Positions 29,301 through 38,408 of a stretch of DNA of 64,000 nucleotides are shown here, in pieces. The notes below the pieces were generated by a model that ran no database searches, was not told the DNA's origin, and saw only the letters and a program-made list of their open reading frames with translations. Source of the DNA: an uncultured Aquimarina sp. (GTDB lineage Bacteria > Bacteroidota > Bacteroidia > Flavobacteriales > Flavobacteriaceae); contig CANMWA010000013.1 of assembly GCA_947501475.1 (NCBI GenBank), positions 62,001 through 126,000 on the forward strand. The letters are read 5' to 3'. Both the position numbers and the translations under genes were made by a program. Each line of letters starts with the position of its first letter. Position 1 is the stretch's first letter.

Positions 29301-29669
29301 AATTCAGCTCAATTTGGTCCTACTACTGATTTTCTTGTTTCAGATTTTAATTTAGATGGAAGTAAAGATATATTTGGTATTGGCTCATTATATGAAGCCG
29401 AAGTTGAAACTATACGATATGATGCTTCTAAAGGATATTTGCTTTTTGGCAATCATAAAAAAGATGCATTCAAGACTCGATCTATTGTATTACCAAATAC
29501 CCTAAAAAATTCACAAAGTAGAGCTATAGAATTCATAACTATTAAAGGAGAAACATATTTAATACTCTTAAGTAAAAATGAAGCATTAAAACTTATTCGA
29601 TGGGATTTTAATAAAGAAATCCCCGATAACAGCGGCCACGTAGCCATTACCGGGGTTTCTATCCATTAA
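26316..29669 (+). CDS. FG-GAP/VCBS-repeat lipoprotein with ASPIC/UnbV domain (CRTAC1-like)
   Basis: The product has 1117 residues and a lipoprotein signal (TIAGC, Cys16). Calcium-binding-like FG-GAP/VCBS blades recur through the chain, seen as repeated DxNNDGxxD or DxDNDGDxD motifs (for example DINNDGLEDLYFG, DFDNDGDLDIYL, DLDNDGDLDLILN, DMDNDGDQDLYVA). They form two propeller sets. Between them, around 500-580, an ASPIC/UnbV-type segment is visible (GVFSKLNKVAANQNITL). Such proteins are common beside SusC/D systems in Flavobacteriia, but their role is not settled; surface binding or adhesion is the usual guess. It is transcribed away from nagB and converges with the GH18 lipoprotein gene, with only 24 bp between their ends. 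The GGGG/CCCC inverted repeat in its last codons has no T-run. Confidence 0.88.
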   Translation: MISRIYIVFLLTIAGCTTEKKENLELAISGQANVFEKLPESHTNINFKNTVKETLHFNFLNYSYIYNGAGVAVGDINNDGLEDLYFGSNQNSNKLYLNKGNFVFEDITKKANVSDDTGWTTGVSMIDINADGWLDIYVCKSGSLQNNQARKNKLYINQKNGTFLEQAKLYGLDSEGYATQAYYFDFDNDGDLDIYLVNHRPDFNNNVTIDPKIQHDFKPESTDQLFENIGGTFKDITETAGILNKAWGLSASIGDFNEDGWPDVYVANDFLEPDFLYINNQDGTFTDQILEIFDHIPANSMGSDYADINNDLRPDLITLDMLAEDHQRSKENMATMSTENFSYLVASGYHHQYMSNMLQVNLGNGSYSEIGQLAGIAKTDWSWAPLIADFNNDGFNDLFVTNGIEHDLSNQDFRNQMKTNIRNRKKVTLEQAIDMMPSSKLQNKMFVNQGDFTFLPISEKWGLQEKINSNGVAYSDLDNDGDLDLILNNQSEVASIYKNNQSNHFITLTLKGTANNPNSIGANISIYTKNQQQVKELYTSRGFQSSVTNKIHFGLGKIEVIDSILIHWPQGVFSKLNKVAANQNITLKHPKKEKQLATKTKKKSQRITILDASLFGITYTNKEQTFDDYAQQLLLPQKQSEKGAALAIADVNNDGNDDFFVGNGKGASAQLYIQNKNESFSSSSAKTFEKDLDFEDNKALFFDMDNDGDQDLYVASGSYEDAINSPLLQDRIYENDGKGNFKRKHILPEIFSISNAIAVTDFDNDGDIDIFIGSGVIPGKYPLSSPSYLLKNENGNFIKVTGKFSKELNTLRMVNDAIFSDHDQDGDQDLLVVGEWMSVTIFDNNNGVFTKSIQPELEKYLGWFLKIHPSDLDQDGDMDYLIGNLGENNKFQPSRDKPLHIYAKDFDNNGSFDVILSAASKEGFLLPVRGKECSSEQIPVLAKKFKTYKEFASASLIDIYGNQDLKEATHYIANTFGNLVMINTGNGNFDVQKLPNSAQFGPTTDFLVSDFNLDGSKDIFGIGSLYEAEVETIRYDASKGYLLFGNHKKDAFKTRSIVLPNTLKNSQSRAIEFITIKGETYLILLSKNEALKLIRWDFNKEIPDNSGHVAITGVSIH

Positions 29670-29693
29670 AAACAACTTGTGTGAAAAGTTTTC

Positions 29694-31547
29694 TTAATTA
29701 CAAGATCTTATAGTTTTCCACCAATGCTCACCACTTCCTGGAGTTACCCAAAGAGGTCCAGTTTGTGCTTCATATAAAGTTCCTTGATAAACAGCTTGAT
29801 CTCCTTGATTATATACTTTGGGGTATGGTTCCCATGTAGCTACTCCGCTACAAGATCCACCATTACCTCCACCTCCTGAGGATTGAACTGTTATTGCAAT
29901 CGAAGAAGATGTCGTTGCTTCTCCAGAATTATCAGTTGCCACTGCGGTAAGATTATAATTGCCTACAGAGGCATTAGACCAACTATATGCATAAGGACTT
30001 GTGGTATCTTCTCCTAATTTAGTTGTCCCTTGAAAAAACTCAACTTTAGTTACATTTCCATCACTATCAGAAGCGTTAGCAGATATTGCAATCGTTTGAC
30101 CTACAGTTATTGTTGAATTAGCTGATGGAGCTGTAATGGTTACCGAAGGTGCTTGATTACCAGTTCCTCCTCCGCCATTTCCACAATCTCTTACAAACTC
30201 CCATGGATTAGGATCTGTATTTGCTGAAGGAACATCACCTTGTGTCCACCATTTTGCTTTATACAATTTATTTTGATGTACTGTTTCTTGGCCTCCGTTA
30301 TATACTGTAGCAGCTAACCATTGCGCAGAATCACACCCTGTGCCGTTATTTCCACCGCCACCATCTCCACCACCAGTATATGGTGATTCTGGGTAATTTT
30401 CTGCATTCGCAATTGCTTGAGGTTGAGAAACCCCATTAAGTACCTGGCTAGCCACATGAAGATATCCATATGCTGAAGACGAACTATCACCCAATAACAA
30501 TTGCCATATCATAATCCCATCATTATTGGTGTTATTAGTTGCAATATGACCAGAAAGGTCAGCCATACTCTCATAGGTATATGTATAATATGGACCCCAA
30601 GGTTCGTTAGGATAATGAGTACCTGCTGCAATAGAGAAACCATACTGATCTGCATAGTGTTTATAAGCATCATACATTATTTTTCTATTGCTCGCAGCAC
30701 CTGTATTATACCCTTGATAAGCAATCAAATCAATTTTATCTCCAACTGCATCCATAACCGGTATCATATGCCCTGTAGTAGCAAAACCAAATAAGCTAAT
30801 CCCCTGATTTGGCGAAGTGGCGTTGTATAAATTAGCATCAGACTCTCCTGTAACTGCATTTCTTTTATTATACGCGTATGGAGAAGAAGCATCATCATTA
30901 TTCGCACCTCCAAGAGCACCAACACCTGCTGGTGCACAAGCTAATAAGTATTGTCCTTTTGGCATAATAGCTCTAGAGTTATTAAAAAAATCGATGAATC
31001 GTTGTACATTAATTGGGTCGCCAATAGTAGCAAAACTTCCGTTAGGTTCAAAATCCCAATCGATTCCTTCGAATCCCATATCATCAACCAAATCTTTTAT
31101 GTGTTGATAATTGATATCATAGGCAGCATTTGTTCCCCAATAGGTCTCTCCTCCTACTGATAAAATTACTTTAATCCCTTTAGATTTTAAAGCTGCCACA
31201 GATTCTTTAAGTGTAGCACCCCCATATGGTGTTTGAATTCCTGTATCGGCAATATCCAAAGAGCCTTTTTGGTATCGCAAATTAGGTTTTGCAAATGCTA
31301 AAAACACATGAGTAATGTGTTTAGGAATATCTCTTAGCTTTGATCCTTGTCCGGTTGTTGTCCAGCTTTCTGACCAGGATGGAAAATATCCTAATATAAT
31401 AGGTTTTGTAAGTGAAGTTTTGCCAGGGTCTGATGAGTCTTCAGTATTTTGAGATTCTAATGTTTCCTCGGAAAAGCTTTCGTTAGAACATGAGCCTAAA
31501 AACGCACATAATACAATGACGAATGTGATTTTCTTAAATAATTTCAT
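29694..31547 (-). CDS. Surface GH18 chitinase lipoprotein with two chitin-binding modules
   Basis: The product has 617 residues. A lipoprotein signal with lipobox FLGSC (Cys20) is followed by an acidic Ser/Glu-rich linker that fits export to the cell surface. The GH18 domain spans about 48-375, with ILSVGGETYW and the active-site stretch FEGIDWDFE (159-167). The first Asp of DxxDxDxE is Glu here (E160), while D163, D165 and catalytic E167 are kept. A CBM5/12 module (about 405-450, KAKWWTQGD), an Ig-like repeat (467-555) and a second CBM5/12-like module (575-617) complete the protein. There is no T9SS domain; anchoring is by lipid. It follows SusD after a terminator-like hairpin, so it takes the place usually held by a surface glycan-binding protein or enzyme in a Sus operon. 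Confidence 0.93.
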   Translation of the reverse strand: MKLFKKITFVIVLCAFLGSCSNESFSEETLESQNTEDSSDPGKTSLTKPIILGYFPSWSESWTTTGQGSKLRDIPKHITHVFLAFAKPNLRYQKGSLDIADTGIQTPYGGATLKESVAALKSKGIKVILSVGGETYWGTNAAYDINYQHIKDLVDDMGFEGIDWDFEPNGSFATIGDPINVQRFIDFFNNSRAIMPKGQYLLACAPAGVGALGGANNDDASSPYAYNKRNAVTGESDANLYNATSPNQGISLFGFATTGHMIPVMDAVGDKIDLIAYQGYNTGAASNRKIMYDAYKHYADQYGFSIAAGTHYPNEPWGPYYTYTYESMADLSGHIATNNTNNDGIMIWQLLLGDSSSSAYGYLHVASQVLNGVSQPQAIANAENYPESPYTGGGDGGGGNNGTGCDSAQWLAATVYNGGQETVHQNKLYKAKWWTQGDVPSANTDPNPWEFVRDCGNGGGGTGNQAPSVTITAPSANSTITVGQTIAISANASDSDGNVTKVEFFQGTTKLGEDTTSPYAYSWSNASVGNYNLTAVATDNSGEATTSSSIAITVQSSGGGGNGGSCSGVATWEPYPKVYNQGDQAVYQGTLYEAQTGPLWVTPGSGEHWWKTIRSCN

Positions 31548-31638
31548 GAGTTATTAATGTTTGTGTTACGTATTCTTTTATCATATACAATTACCTAGAA
31601 TAGAACTGATTAATATGAATTTTATTTTACTTTTTAGT

Positions 31639-31682
31639 AAAAAGAGAGAAACCAAGTTAATACCCCTTGCTTCTCTCTTTTT
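31639..31682 (-). terminator. Terminator-like hairpin between susD and the GH18 lipoprotein gene
   Basis: The arms AAAAAGAGAGAA (31639-31650) and TTCTCTCTTTTT (31671-31682) pair over 12 bp, with an inner CAAG/CTTG pairing. On the minus strand the stem ends in a run of T. It could end the SusC/D transcript or attenuate read-through, which would set different levels of transporter and lipoprotein chitinase. Confidence 0.7.
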
Positions 31683-31702
31683 AAGGCTAATAACAATTTA
31701 GA

Positions 31703-33316
31703 TTAAAAATTTCCTCCAGGCACATCCCACCATAGTCTAGTCCCTGCATTATCAGGTCCTGCTAACTTTGTTACTGCATCTGCTACACCATCGGCATTTG
31801 TAGAAAGTTCGCTATTTACAAAAGGTATTCTACGAATCTGCAGATCGGTATCTATAATTCCTCCACTTTGGTTACTAACTACTGGAAATATTTTTGGATA
31901 TCCCGTACGTCTATATTCACTCCAGGCTTCTTGACCTTCTGGAAACATAGCTATCCATTTCTGAGTAATAATTCGTTCTAATTTTTCTTCATTAGAAGCT
32001 GATTCATCCCAGGCAATAGTTATAGTACTTAATGCTGCAATATTGTTTGATGGATTTATAGGATCTATATAATCCATTGGAGTAGATGTACTATTTGTAA
32101 TATATCCAGCTACCCCTGCTGCTTGATGTTGTTGAAAAGAAGTAGAAACCCCTAATTCATAATTGGCCTGTACATCGCCTGCTCCTACCCATCCTCTTAA
32201 ACCTGCTTCAGCTTTTAAGAAAAACACTTCTGCTGCTGTCATCAATTGAACTCTTGGGGTTAATATACTTTCATGAATCACTGCAAACTTAATGTAATCT
32301 GCTTTTTGTGCCAATTCATCAGCATACCCTGCCAATAGTGGCAATCCATTACGAATTCCTTTTAAAGATCCAGGAACAATGGGTGCTGTCTCTGTATCTC
32401 CTGTAACTTTTTCTCTAAAATATTTATCAGTTCTAGGGTCTTCATATCCAACGAGTATTGACTCCATAGAAGCATTCATCCTTATATCGCCCCATGAATT
32501 ATTAATGGTTTTTATAGGGTGATCTAAGATCCCGTTTACAAAAAACCCTTCTGGATTGATTTCAATAACTCCAATTGGATGGCTCAAAGATTTCTCTGCT
32601 TCGGTTTTTGCTTTATCTGGATCAGCTTTTGATATTCTTATTGCTAAACGCAAACGTAATGAGTTGGCATATTTTATCCAGTTCGTGTAATTACCTCCAT
32701 ACACGAGGTCAAATGGTTTAAACCTTGAATTGTCTATATTATCCGATAAGATTTGTATCGCTTCTTCCAAATCAACAAAAAATGCATTATAGGTTTCTTG
32801 TTGTGAATCATATTGCCCTGGGTTGTCAAGATCGCCAAAATTAGTATATACAATAGGTCCAAAAACATCAGATACTCTATGCATTGCTGTTACTTTTAGT
32901 ATTTGAGATACAGCAAACAACTCTGGAATAGATGTTTTTGTTTTATCTTCTATCGTTTTTGCATTATTCATTACGTTAGAATAGGGAACACTCCAAATAA
33001 AATCATTCCATCCACTCACCAAATTATATGTAGTATTATTAGCTCCTGCAACAAAAGGTCTTGGATTGGTCATATATCCAGAAAACACATCTGCATTTAG
33101 ATTTTGTTGTAATTGAAAAGACCATGGTGGTGTATATTGATAAATATTTTCAAAAATAGGTTTATAAAAAGCCCCTATATCCTGAAAATCTATTTCTAAT
33201 TGCTCTTGTGTGATATTTCTTGGGTTTTGGTTTAATTCTTCTAAATCTTCGCCACATGAAATAATGCTCAAACATGCAAAGGCTAGTAGCATTACCGATT
33301 TAATTATCCTTTTCAT
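31703..33316 (-). CDS. susD: SusD/RagB-family outer-membrane lipoprotein
   Basis: The product has 537 residues with a lipoprotein signal ending SIISC (Cys21). The mature start, EDLEELNQNPRN, is typical of the SusD-like_2 group. Helical TPR-like segments are visible (WIKYANSLRLRLAIRISKADP, FFLKAEAGLRGW), as is the late block EKLERIITQKWIAMFPEGQEAWSEYRRTG that is highly conserved in the family (quoted here only as a region near 455-485). SusD proteins cap the SusC channel and bind glycan at the cell surface. The gene is 11 bp downstream of susC, so they are an operon. Surrounding enzymes point to chitin oligomers as ligand, which is inference. Confidence 0.93.
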   Translation of the reverse strand: MKRIIKSVMLLAFACLSIISCGEDLEELNQNPRNITQEQLEIDFQDIGAFYKPIFENIYQYTPPWSFQLQQNLNADVFSGYMTNPRPFVAGANNTTYNLVSGWNDFIWSVPYSNVMNNAKTIEDKTKTSIPELFAVSQILKVTAMHRVSDVFGPIVYTNFGDLDNPGQYDSQQETYNAFFVDLEEAIQILSDNIDNSRFKPFDLVYGGNYTNWIKYANSLRLRLAIRISKADPDKAKTEAEKSLSHPIGVIEINPEGFFVNGILDHPIKTINNSWGDIRMNASMESILVGYEDPRTDKYFREKVTGDTETAPIVPGSLKGIRNGLPLLAGYADELAQKADYIKFAVIHESILTPRVQLMTAAEVFFLKAEAGLRGWVGAGDVQANYELGVSTSFQQHQAAGVAGYITNSTSTPMDYIDPINPSNNIAALSTITIAWDESASNEEKLERIITQKWIAMFPEGQEAWSEYRRTGYPKIFPVVSNQSGGIIDTDLQIRRIPFVNSELSTNADGVADAVTKLAGPDNAGTRLWWDVPGGNF

Positions 33317-33327
33317 TATAGTATTTT

Positions 33328-36300
33328 TTAAAATGTTAATAAAATATTCGCCCCTGTACTTCTTGTAGAAGGGAGTCCTAAAACATCTATCCCTTGTAAG
33401 GCATTACCAGTACTTAAAGAAATATTAGGGTCATATGGTGCATCTTTATAAAAGAAAAATAAATTGTTGCCTATTAATGAAACTTTAATTTTTGTGAAAA
33501 AATTACTTTCTTTTAGCTTAAAATCATAACCAATAGCCAATTCTGCTAACCTAACATTAGTTGCACTATATACATATTCACCAGAAAAACTATTTCGCCC
33601 TCCAACTGCACCGTAATATTCTTGTGCTGTTAAAGTTTGAGGAGTACCATTAAGATCTACAACATTTACTGTTCCATTCGAAGTTTCTCTTTGCGAGTTA
33701 TTACTTGTTCCTTCAACAATTGCTTCTGTAAGGCTTAAAACTTCTCCTCCAAATTTTCCGTCGATTAAGAAATCTAGCGTAAAGTTTTTATACTCGAATG
33801 AGTTGTTCCATCCCAAAGTAAAATCTGGATTTGCATTACCTACTTTTTCTAAACCATCTATTTGAAATTTATTCTCGGGATCTTCTTCGTTTCCTTGAAT
33901 ATTAATAGCTCTACTACCATCTGCATTCTCAACAATATCAACTATTGGCACTCCGTTTTCGTCTCTTCTAACTACTCTTGCATAAATATCTCCAAATGCT
34001 CCTCCTTCTACCAAGTATGATGCAAAAGTATTAACACCTGCTTCTGAAACTGTAAAAAAACTAGGTTCTATAAGTCCATCGAGAACCGTTCCATCATATA
34101 TCTTTTTTACTTCATTACGGTTTACAGCAAAATTAACTGTAGTGGTCCATTTAAACGTATCATTCTTAAAGGGTGTTCCAAAAACAACACCTTCAAATCC
34201 ACTGTTAACAATATCTCCAGAGTTTAAACCAGCTTCACCTCTAGAAACGATTGTTGATGAAACAGGGAATGGAAAGTATTGATTAATTGTACTTGTGCGA
34301 TAATATCCAAATTCAAATCCTAAGCGATTGTTTAGAAATTTCCATTCGGTACCTACTTCAAAAGATCGTTGTTTTTCTGGTTCTGGTATTGTTCCTGGAA
34401 AAGGTCGTAAAGGATCTAAAGAACTAATACCTCCTCCGCCAAAAATAATCTCTTGATTTGGAGCAATTGCATCAATTCCAAACCCATTACCTACTTCGGC
34501 ATAAGATCCTCTTATTTTTCCAAATATAGTATCGCCAAAATCAAACATTTCACTTAAAATAGTTGTTACACCTACAGATGGGTAGAAGAAAGAATTATTT
34601 TCTTCAGGAAGCGTAGATGTCCAATCATTTCGAGCTGTCAAATCTAAATAAACCATTTCTTTGTAACCAAGAGTAGTACTTATAAAAACCGAATTTATAC
34701 GACTTTCTAAAGACGATTGTTTAAAAGTTACCTGTGGATTACCTTCAAAATTTTGAAAAGAAAAAACATTAGCAAATTGTAATCCTCCATTCGTACCCGA
34801 ATCGGCTGTAAATTGTTCGATATTAGTTTTTGTTGTACTTCCACCTATATTAGCTGTCAAAGAAATATCATCGTTAAAATTATAGTTGATATTAGCTATT
34901 AGATCTCCGTATAGCTGTGTATAATCTTGTTCGTTTACAATATACCTACCATTGGCAGGAGCCAAAGTCAAATTTGTTGTAGCATATATTCTCCTTTCAA
35001 AATCTAGTAACGATTGATCATAAGTCCCTCGTGTTTGAAGTGATATCCAATCGGCGATTTTAAAATTTAAATTCATCGATGCCAGTAATTTTCTATTGGA
35101 ATCCTCACTGGCATTTCTATTTAACACCCAGTACGGGCTTTGCTCTTCATCAGATGTAGGTCTAAACCAACGCTGTCTTTGAATATTTCTGGAGGTATCT
35201 AACTCCTCAAACCTTTCATAATCTATAAGTTGTTCTCCAGGAGATTCAAAATTATATACCCCAGCTATAGGGCTAAAATAAATACCAGACACTGCTCTGT
35301 TATCAATACTTTGAGTAGAAGCTAACACACTTGCATTGGCAGTTAATCTTCCGTCAAAAAACTTAGCTGTCTCTCGTATATTAAAAGTATGTTGTTGTAA
35401 ATCATTTGTAGGCAATATCCCTGAAGCGAAACTATTAGAATATGAAAAATAAGTTTGTGCATTTTCTGTACCGCCAGATAAAGAAAATGAATTAATATTT
35501 GTAATACCTGTATTAAAAAAGTCGTCAATGTTTTTCTGTGCCTGATCGTTAAAATCCAGTGTATATGCTACATTTTCAACAATCATATTTGAAGATACAC
35601 TAGCTTTAAAGTTTCCTGCCTTACCTTTTTTGGTGGTAATCAATATAACTCCATTAAGTCCTGCACTACCATATAATGCAGATGCAGATGCCCCTTTAAG
35701 TACCGTTAATGATTCTATATCATCTGGGTTAATTAATGATAGAGCATCACCTCCATCTCTATTTCCACCGTTGATATCCCCAAATGTATTATCAGGTTGA
35801 CTTGCAGTGGGATTCGATAATGGAATACCATCTACAACATACAAAGGTTGGTTATTACCGAAAGAATTATTACCTCTTAAAGTAACTTTTACCGATCCCC
35901 CTACACCAGAAGCGCTTCGATTAATCACAATTCCAGATACTTTTCCAGAAAGACTATTAATGGGATTGGTTTGTTTTACTCTACTAAGCTCGTCGGCATT
36001 TATATCCTGTGCGGCATAGGTAAGTGATTTCCTGCTTTTTTGAATCCCTAAAGCGGTAACCACTACATCATCTAGCTGTTCTAAGCTCTCCTCCATCGAA
36101 ACATCTATTACATCTGATGCCCCAATAGTTACAGAAGTTGATACAAGTCCGACATAACTAAACTCTAAAACATCGCCCAAAGATGCTTCAATAGTATATC
36201 GACCATCAAAATCTGTTTGTACTCCTTTTGTTGTTCCTTTAACAATAACGTTAACTCCTGGAAGTGGTACTGCATTCTCACTTTTTGAAGTTACTGTCCC

Positions 36301-36384
36301 CGAAATTGTTTTTTCTTGTGCTTTTGCTTGCTGAATATTCAACAAGGATAAAAAGACAGAAAAAATCAAAATAGTTTTTTTCAT
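33328..36384 (-). CDS. susC: SusC/RagA-type TonB-dependent outer-membrane transporter
   Basis: The product has 1018 residues with a signal peptide ending QAKAQ (about 23). A CarboxypepD_reg-like domain (about 27-110, ISGTVTSKSENAVPLPGVNV, then GVQTDFDGRYTI) precedes the plug (about 115-250, with LRGNNSFGNNQPLYVVDG and VLKGASASALYG). The rest is a 22-strand beta-barrel ending in the aromatic residue of GANILLTF. The length is normal for SusC. It imports oligosaccharides bound by SusD using TonB energy. It is the first gene of the susC-susD unit and is divergent from the second LytS kinase gene. No exact TAnnTTTG promoter is seen in the 240 bp upstream. Confidence 0.95.
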   Translation of the reverse strand: MKKTILIFSVFLSLLNIQQAKAQEKTISGTVTSKSENAVPLPGVNVIVKGTTKGVQTDFDGRYTIEASLGDVLEFSYVGLVSTSVTIGASDVIDVSMEESLEQLDDVVVTALGIQKSRKSLTYAAQDINADELSRVKQTNPINSLSGKVSGIVINRSASGVGGSVKVTLRGNNSFGNNQPLYVVDGIPLSNPTASQPDNTFGDINGGNRDGGDALSLINPDDIESLTVLKGASASALYGSAGLNGVILITTKKGKAGNFKASVSSNMIVENVAYTLDFNDQAQKNIDDFFNTGITNINSFSLSGGTENAQTYFSYSNSFASGILPTNDLQQHTFNIRETAKFFDGRLTANASVLASTQSIDNRAVSGIYFSPIAGVYNFESPGEQLIDYERFEELDTSRNIQRQRWFRPTSDEEQSPYWVLNRNASEDSNRKLLASMNLNFKIADWISLQTRGTYDQSLLDFERRIYATTNLTLAPANGRYIVNEQDYTQLYGDLIANINYNFNDDISLTANIGGSTTKTNIEQFTADSGTNGGLQFANVFSFQNFEGNPQVTFKQSSLESRINSVFISTTLGYKEMVYLDLTARNDWTSTLPEENNSFFYPSVGVTTILSEMFDFGDTIFGKIRGSYAEVGNGFGIDAIAPNQEIIFGGGGISSLDPLRPFPGTIPEPEKQRSFEVGTEWKFLNNRLGFEFGYYRTSTINQYFPFPVSSTIVSRGEAGLNSGDIVNSGFEGVVFGTPFKNDTFKWTTTVNFAVNRNEVKKIYDGTVLDGLIEPSFFTVSEAGVNTFASYLVEGGAFGDIYARVVRRDENGVPIVDIVENADGSRAINIQGNEEDPENKFQIDGLEKVGNANPDFTLGWNNSFEYKNFTLDFLIDGKFGGEVLSLTEAIVEGTSNNSQRETSNGTVNVVDLNGTPQTLTAQEYYGAVGGRNSFSGEYVYSATNVRLAELAIGYDFKLKESNFFTKIKVSLIGNNLFFFYKDAPYDPNISLSTGNALQGIDVLGLPSTRSTGANILLTF

Positions 36385-36486
36385 GAAATTAAGATTGAAA
36401 TGTTTTGTTTATTCCTTCTAAAGGTAGACCTGAATAAAAACAAAAAGGAAATTAAATATCCAAACAGCATAAAAAAAACAACAAAC

Positions 36487-36510
36487 AACACTTTTTTGGA
36501 TACAAGTGTT
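36487..36510. promoter_or_regulatory. Inverted repeat in the susC/LytS divergent region
   Basis: AACACTT (36487-36493) and AAGTGTT (36504-36510) form a perfect 7-bp inverted repeat with a 10-nt gap, 103 bp before susC and 115 bp before the kinase gene. It could be an operator shared by both, but there is no second copy elsewhere to support this. Confidence 0.3.
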
Positions 36511-36624
36511 TTCGAGATTAGCATATTTTAAAATAATCATGAAACTATTTTGTTTTAAATAAAAAAACACATAATTTTTTCACGTTTTTTAACAATTTTT
36601 CATAAAATCATAATCAAACAATAA

Positions 36625-37674
36625 ATGCTTGCTGGGATAAAAAAAACGTATAACAATCAAATTTCTCTGAAATATCACTTTTTATTTTGGATAGGTTATT
36701 TTATGATCAATTTTATACGTTGGGGAAGTTATTTTGACGATTACACATATTCTTTAAAATCAAACTTAGTCGAGTTTCCTATTCATATTGTATTAACGTA
36801 TTTTAATATTTTCTACTTAATTCCAAAATTTGTACTCAAAAAGAAATTCTTATTGTATATCATTTGTTTACTACTATCATTAGTCATGGTATATATTATT
36901 AGAACTGGCTTAAATTTCTTTTTAGTCACCGAAAACATATGGCCCGAAGCTGTTGGAAACCAACGTGCTTTCAGTTTTAATCATATTTTGGCGGTTACCA
37001 TTGGCGAAATCTATGTCGTTGCATTAGTAACTGCTATAAAACTTACCGTTGATTGGATCACAGAACGCAAAAAGAATGAGTCATTAAGAGAGCTTCAGTT
37101 ACAGACTGAATTAAAATATCTAAAGTCACAAATTCAGCCTCACTTTTTCTTTAATACATTAAACAATCTATATGCTTTGATCATAGAAAAATCAGAAAAA
37201 GCATCTGATGTAGTTTTAAAACTATCAGATATTATGCAGTATGTTCTTTATGACATTAAAGCATCTAAAATTGAACTTCTAAATGAAATAAATTATATAC
37301 ATAGTTACCTTGAATTAGAAGAATTGCGATATGGAAATAAAGTAACTTCAGAAATTGAAATCAAAGGAGATATAGATGATATTACGATCCCTCCTTTATT
37401 ACTGCTGCCATTTATTGAAAACTGTTTTAAACACGGCACAAAAAACAATGATAATATCACTTTGAATATCTATTTTGAAAATTCAAAAAATGAACAACTT
37501 ATCTTTAAAGCGAAGAATAATTTTAATCGTCATAATGAAATCATTAAAAAACATGGTATCGGTATTCAAAATATAACACGACGTTTAGAGCTTTTATATA
37601 AAAACAAGTATACATTAGAAACCACAATTATAGATGACACATATAATGTATCATTAAAAATCCCAATTTTATGA
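36625..37674 (+). CDS. LytS/YehU-type membrane sensor histidine kinase (second copy)
   Basis: The product has 349 residues. Four membrane segments (about 15-145) precede a linker and the His_kinase region, with the phospho-acceptor in IQPHFFFNTLNNLYAL, and an HATPase_c domain (PFIENCFKHGT, HGIGIQNITRRLELL). It is a paralogue of the kinase at 15790: both keep RWGSYFDDY and SNLVEF in the membrane part, and both keep the QPHFFFNTLNNLY block. Its stop overlaps the start of the LytTR gene by 4 nt (ATGA), so the two are translationally coupled and clearly a pair. It heads a run of six same-strand genes that includes a symporter and catabolic enzymes, so it probably regulates that transport module or the divergent susC. 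Confidence 0.92.
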   Translation: MLAGIKKTYNNQISLKYHFLFWIGYFMINFIRWGSYFDDYTYSLKSNLVEFPIHIVLTYFNIFYLIPKFVLKKKFLLYIICLLLSLVMVYIIRTGLNFFLVTENIWPEAVGNQRAFSFNHILAVTIGEIYVVALVTAIKLTVDWITERKKNESLRELQLQTELKYLKSQIQPHFFFNTLNNLYALIIEKSEKASDVVLKLSDIMQYVLYDIKASKIELLNEINYIHSYLELEELRYGNKVTSEIEIKGDIDDITIPPLLLLPFIENCFKHGTKNNDNITLNIYFENSKNEQLIFKAKNNFNRHNEIIKKHGIGIQNITRRLELLYKNKYTLETTIIDDTYNVSLKIPIL

Positions 37675-38396
37675 CCATAAGATGTATAATCATAGATGAT
37701 GAACCATTAGCTATAAAAGTTATAGAGTCACATCTAGCAGAGTTTAAAAATATAGAATTGGTCAATTCATTCGACAACCCATTGGATGCAATACAAATTA
37801 TAGAAAGCGGCACTATCGATGTTGTTTTTTTAGATATCAATATGCCAGGAATGAGTGGGTTAGATTTTATAAAAAATAGCAGGCATGATTACCATATAAT
37901 TATTACCACAGCCTATAGAGAATATGCTGTAGAAAGTTTTGAATTAGATGTCCTGGATTATTTAGTTAAACCTATTCCTTTTAATAGATTTTTGAAAACT
38001 ATTAATAAGCTAAATCAAGCTGTAAATCAAAACCAACTAAAAAGTGGTGAGTATTTAATAAATAAAGATCCATTTATCTTTTTAAAAGTTGATAAAAAAC
38101 TAGTCAAAATTCTATTAAAAGACATTCTTTATATAGAAAGCCTTAAAGATTACATAAAAGTTATTACCACACAAGGTAATTATCTAGTTCACAAATCTTT
38201 AACAGGAATCACAGAAGAATTACCCGATTCTAATTTTATACGCGTTCACCGATCATACACTATTGCTATTGATAAAATAAAATCTGTAGAAGGAAATCTT
38301 ATAGAAATTGATTCTAAAAGAATTCCTATCGGGCGTAACTATGTAAAACACGTAAAAGAAACCATTTTTAATAACAATAAAGACATCCACATTTAA
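37671..38396 (+). CDS. LytTR-family response regulator (second copy)
   Basis: The product has 241 residues. The receiver (about 1-118) shows IIIDDEPLA, the phospho-acceptor in VFLDINMPGM and DYLVKPIP. The LytTR DNA-binding domain (about 135-235) has ILLKDILYIESLKDYIKV, RVHRSYTIAIDKI and IPIGRNYVKHV. It is clearly similar along its whole length to the regulator at 21164, so one kinase/regulator pair has been duplicated within the locus. It overlaps its kinase by 4 nt and is followed 12 bp later by the symporter gene. LytTR proteins usually bind two direct repeats 21 bp apart; I find no such pair just upstream of this gene set. Confidence 0.93.
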   Translation: MTIRCIIIDDEPLAIKVIESHLAEFKNIELVNSFDNPLDAIQIIESGTIDVVFLDINMPGMSGLDFIKNSRHDYHIIITTAYREYAVESFELDVLDYLVKPIPFNRFLKTINKLNQAVNQNQLKSGEYLINKDPFIFLKVDKKLVKILLKDILYIESLKDYIKVITTQGNYLVHKSLTGITEELPDSNFIRVHRSYTIAIDKIKSVEGNLIEIDSKRIPIGRNYVKHVKETIFNNNKDIHI

Positions 38397-38408
38397 AAAA
38401 TCATCTAC

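Noticed and set aside
29615..29660. Hairpin with GGGG/CCCC arms as a terminator of the FG-GAP gene
   Set aside because: The stem has a bulge, lies within the coding end and has no T-run.
36385..36624. A LytTR-type repeat pair in the susC/LytS intergenic region
   Set aside because: I compared both strands with the two repeat pairs found elsewhere; near matches had wrong spacing, so no site is claimed.
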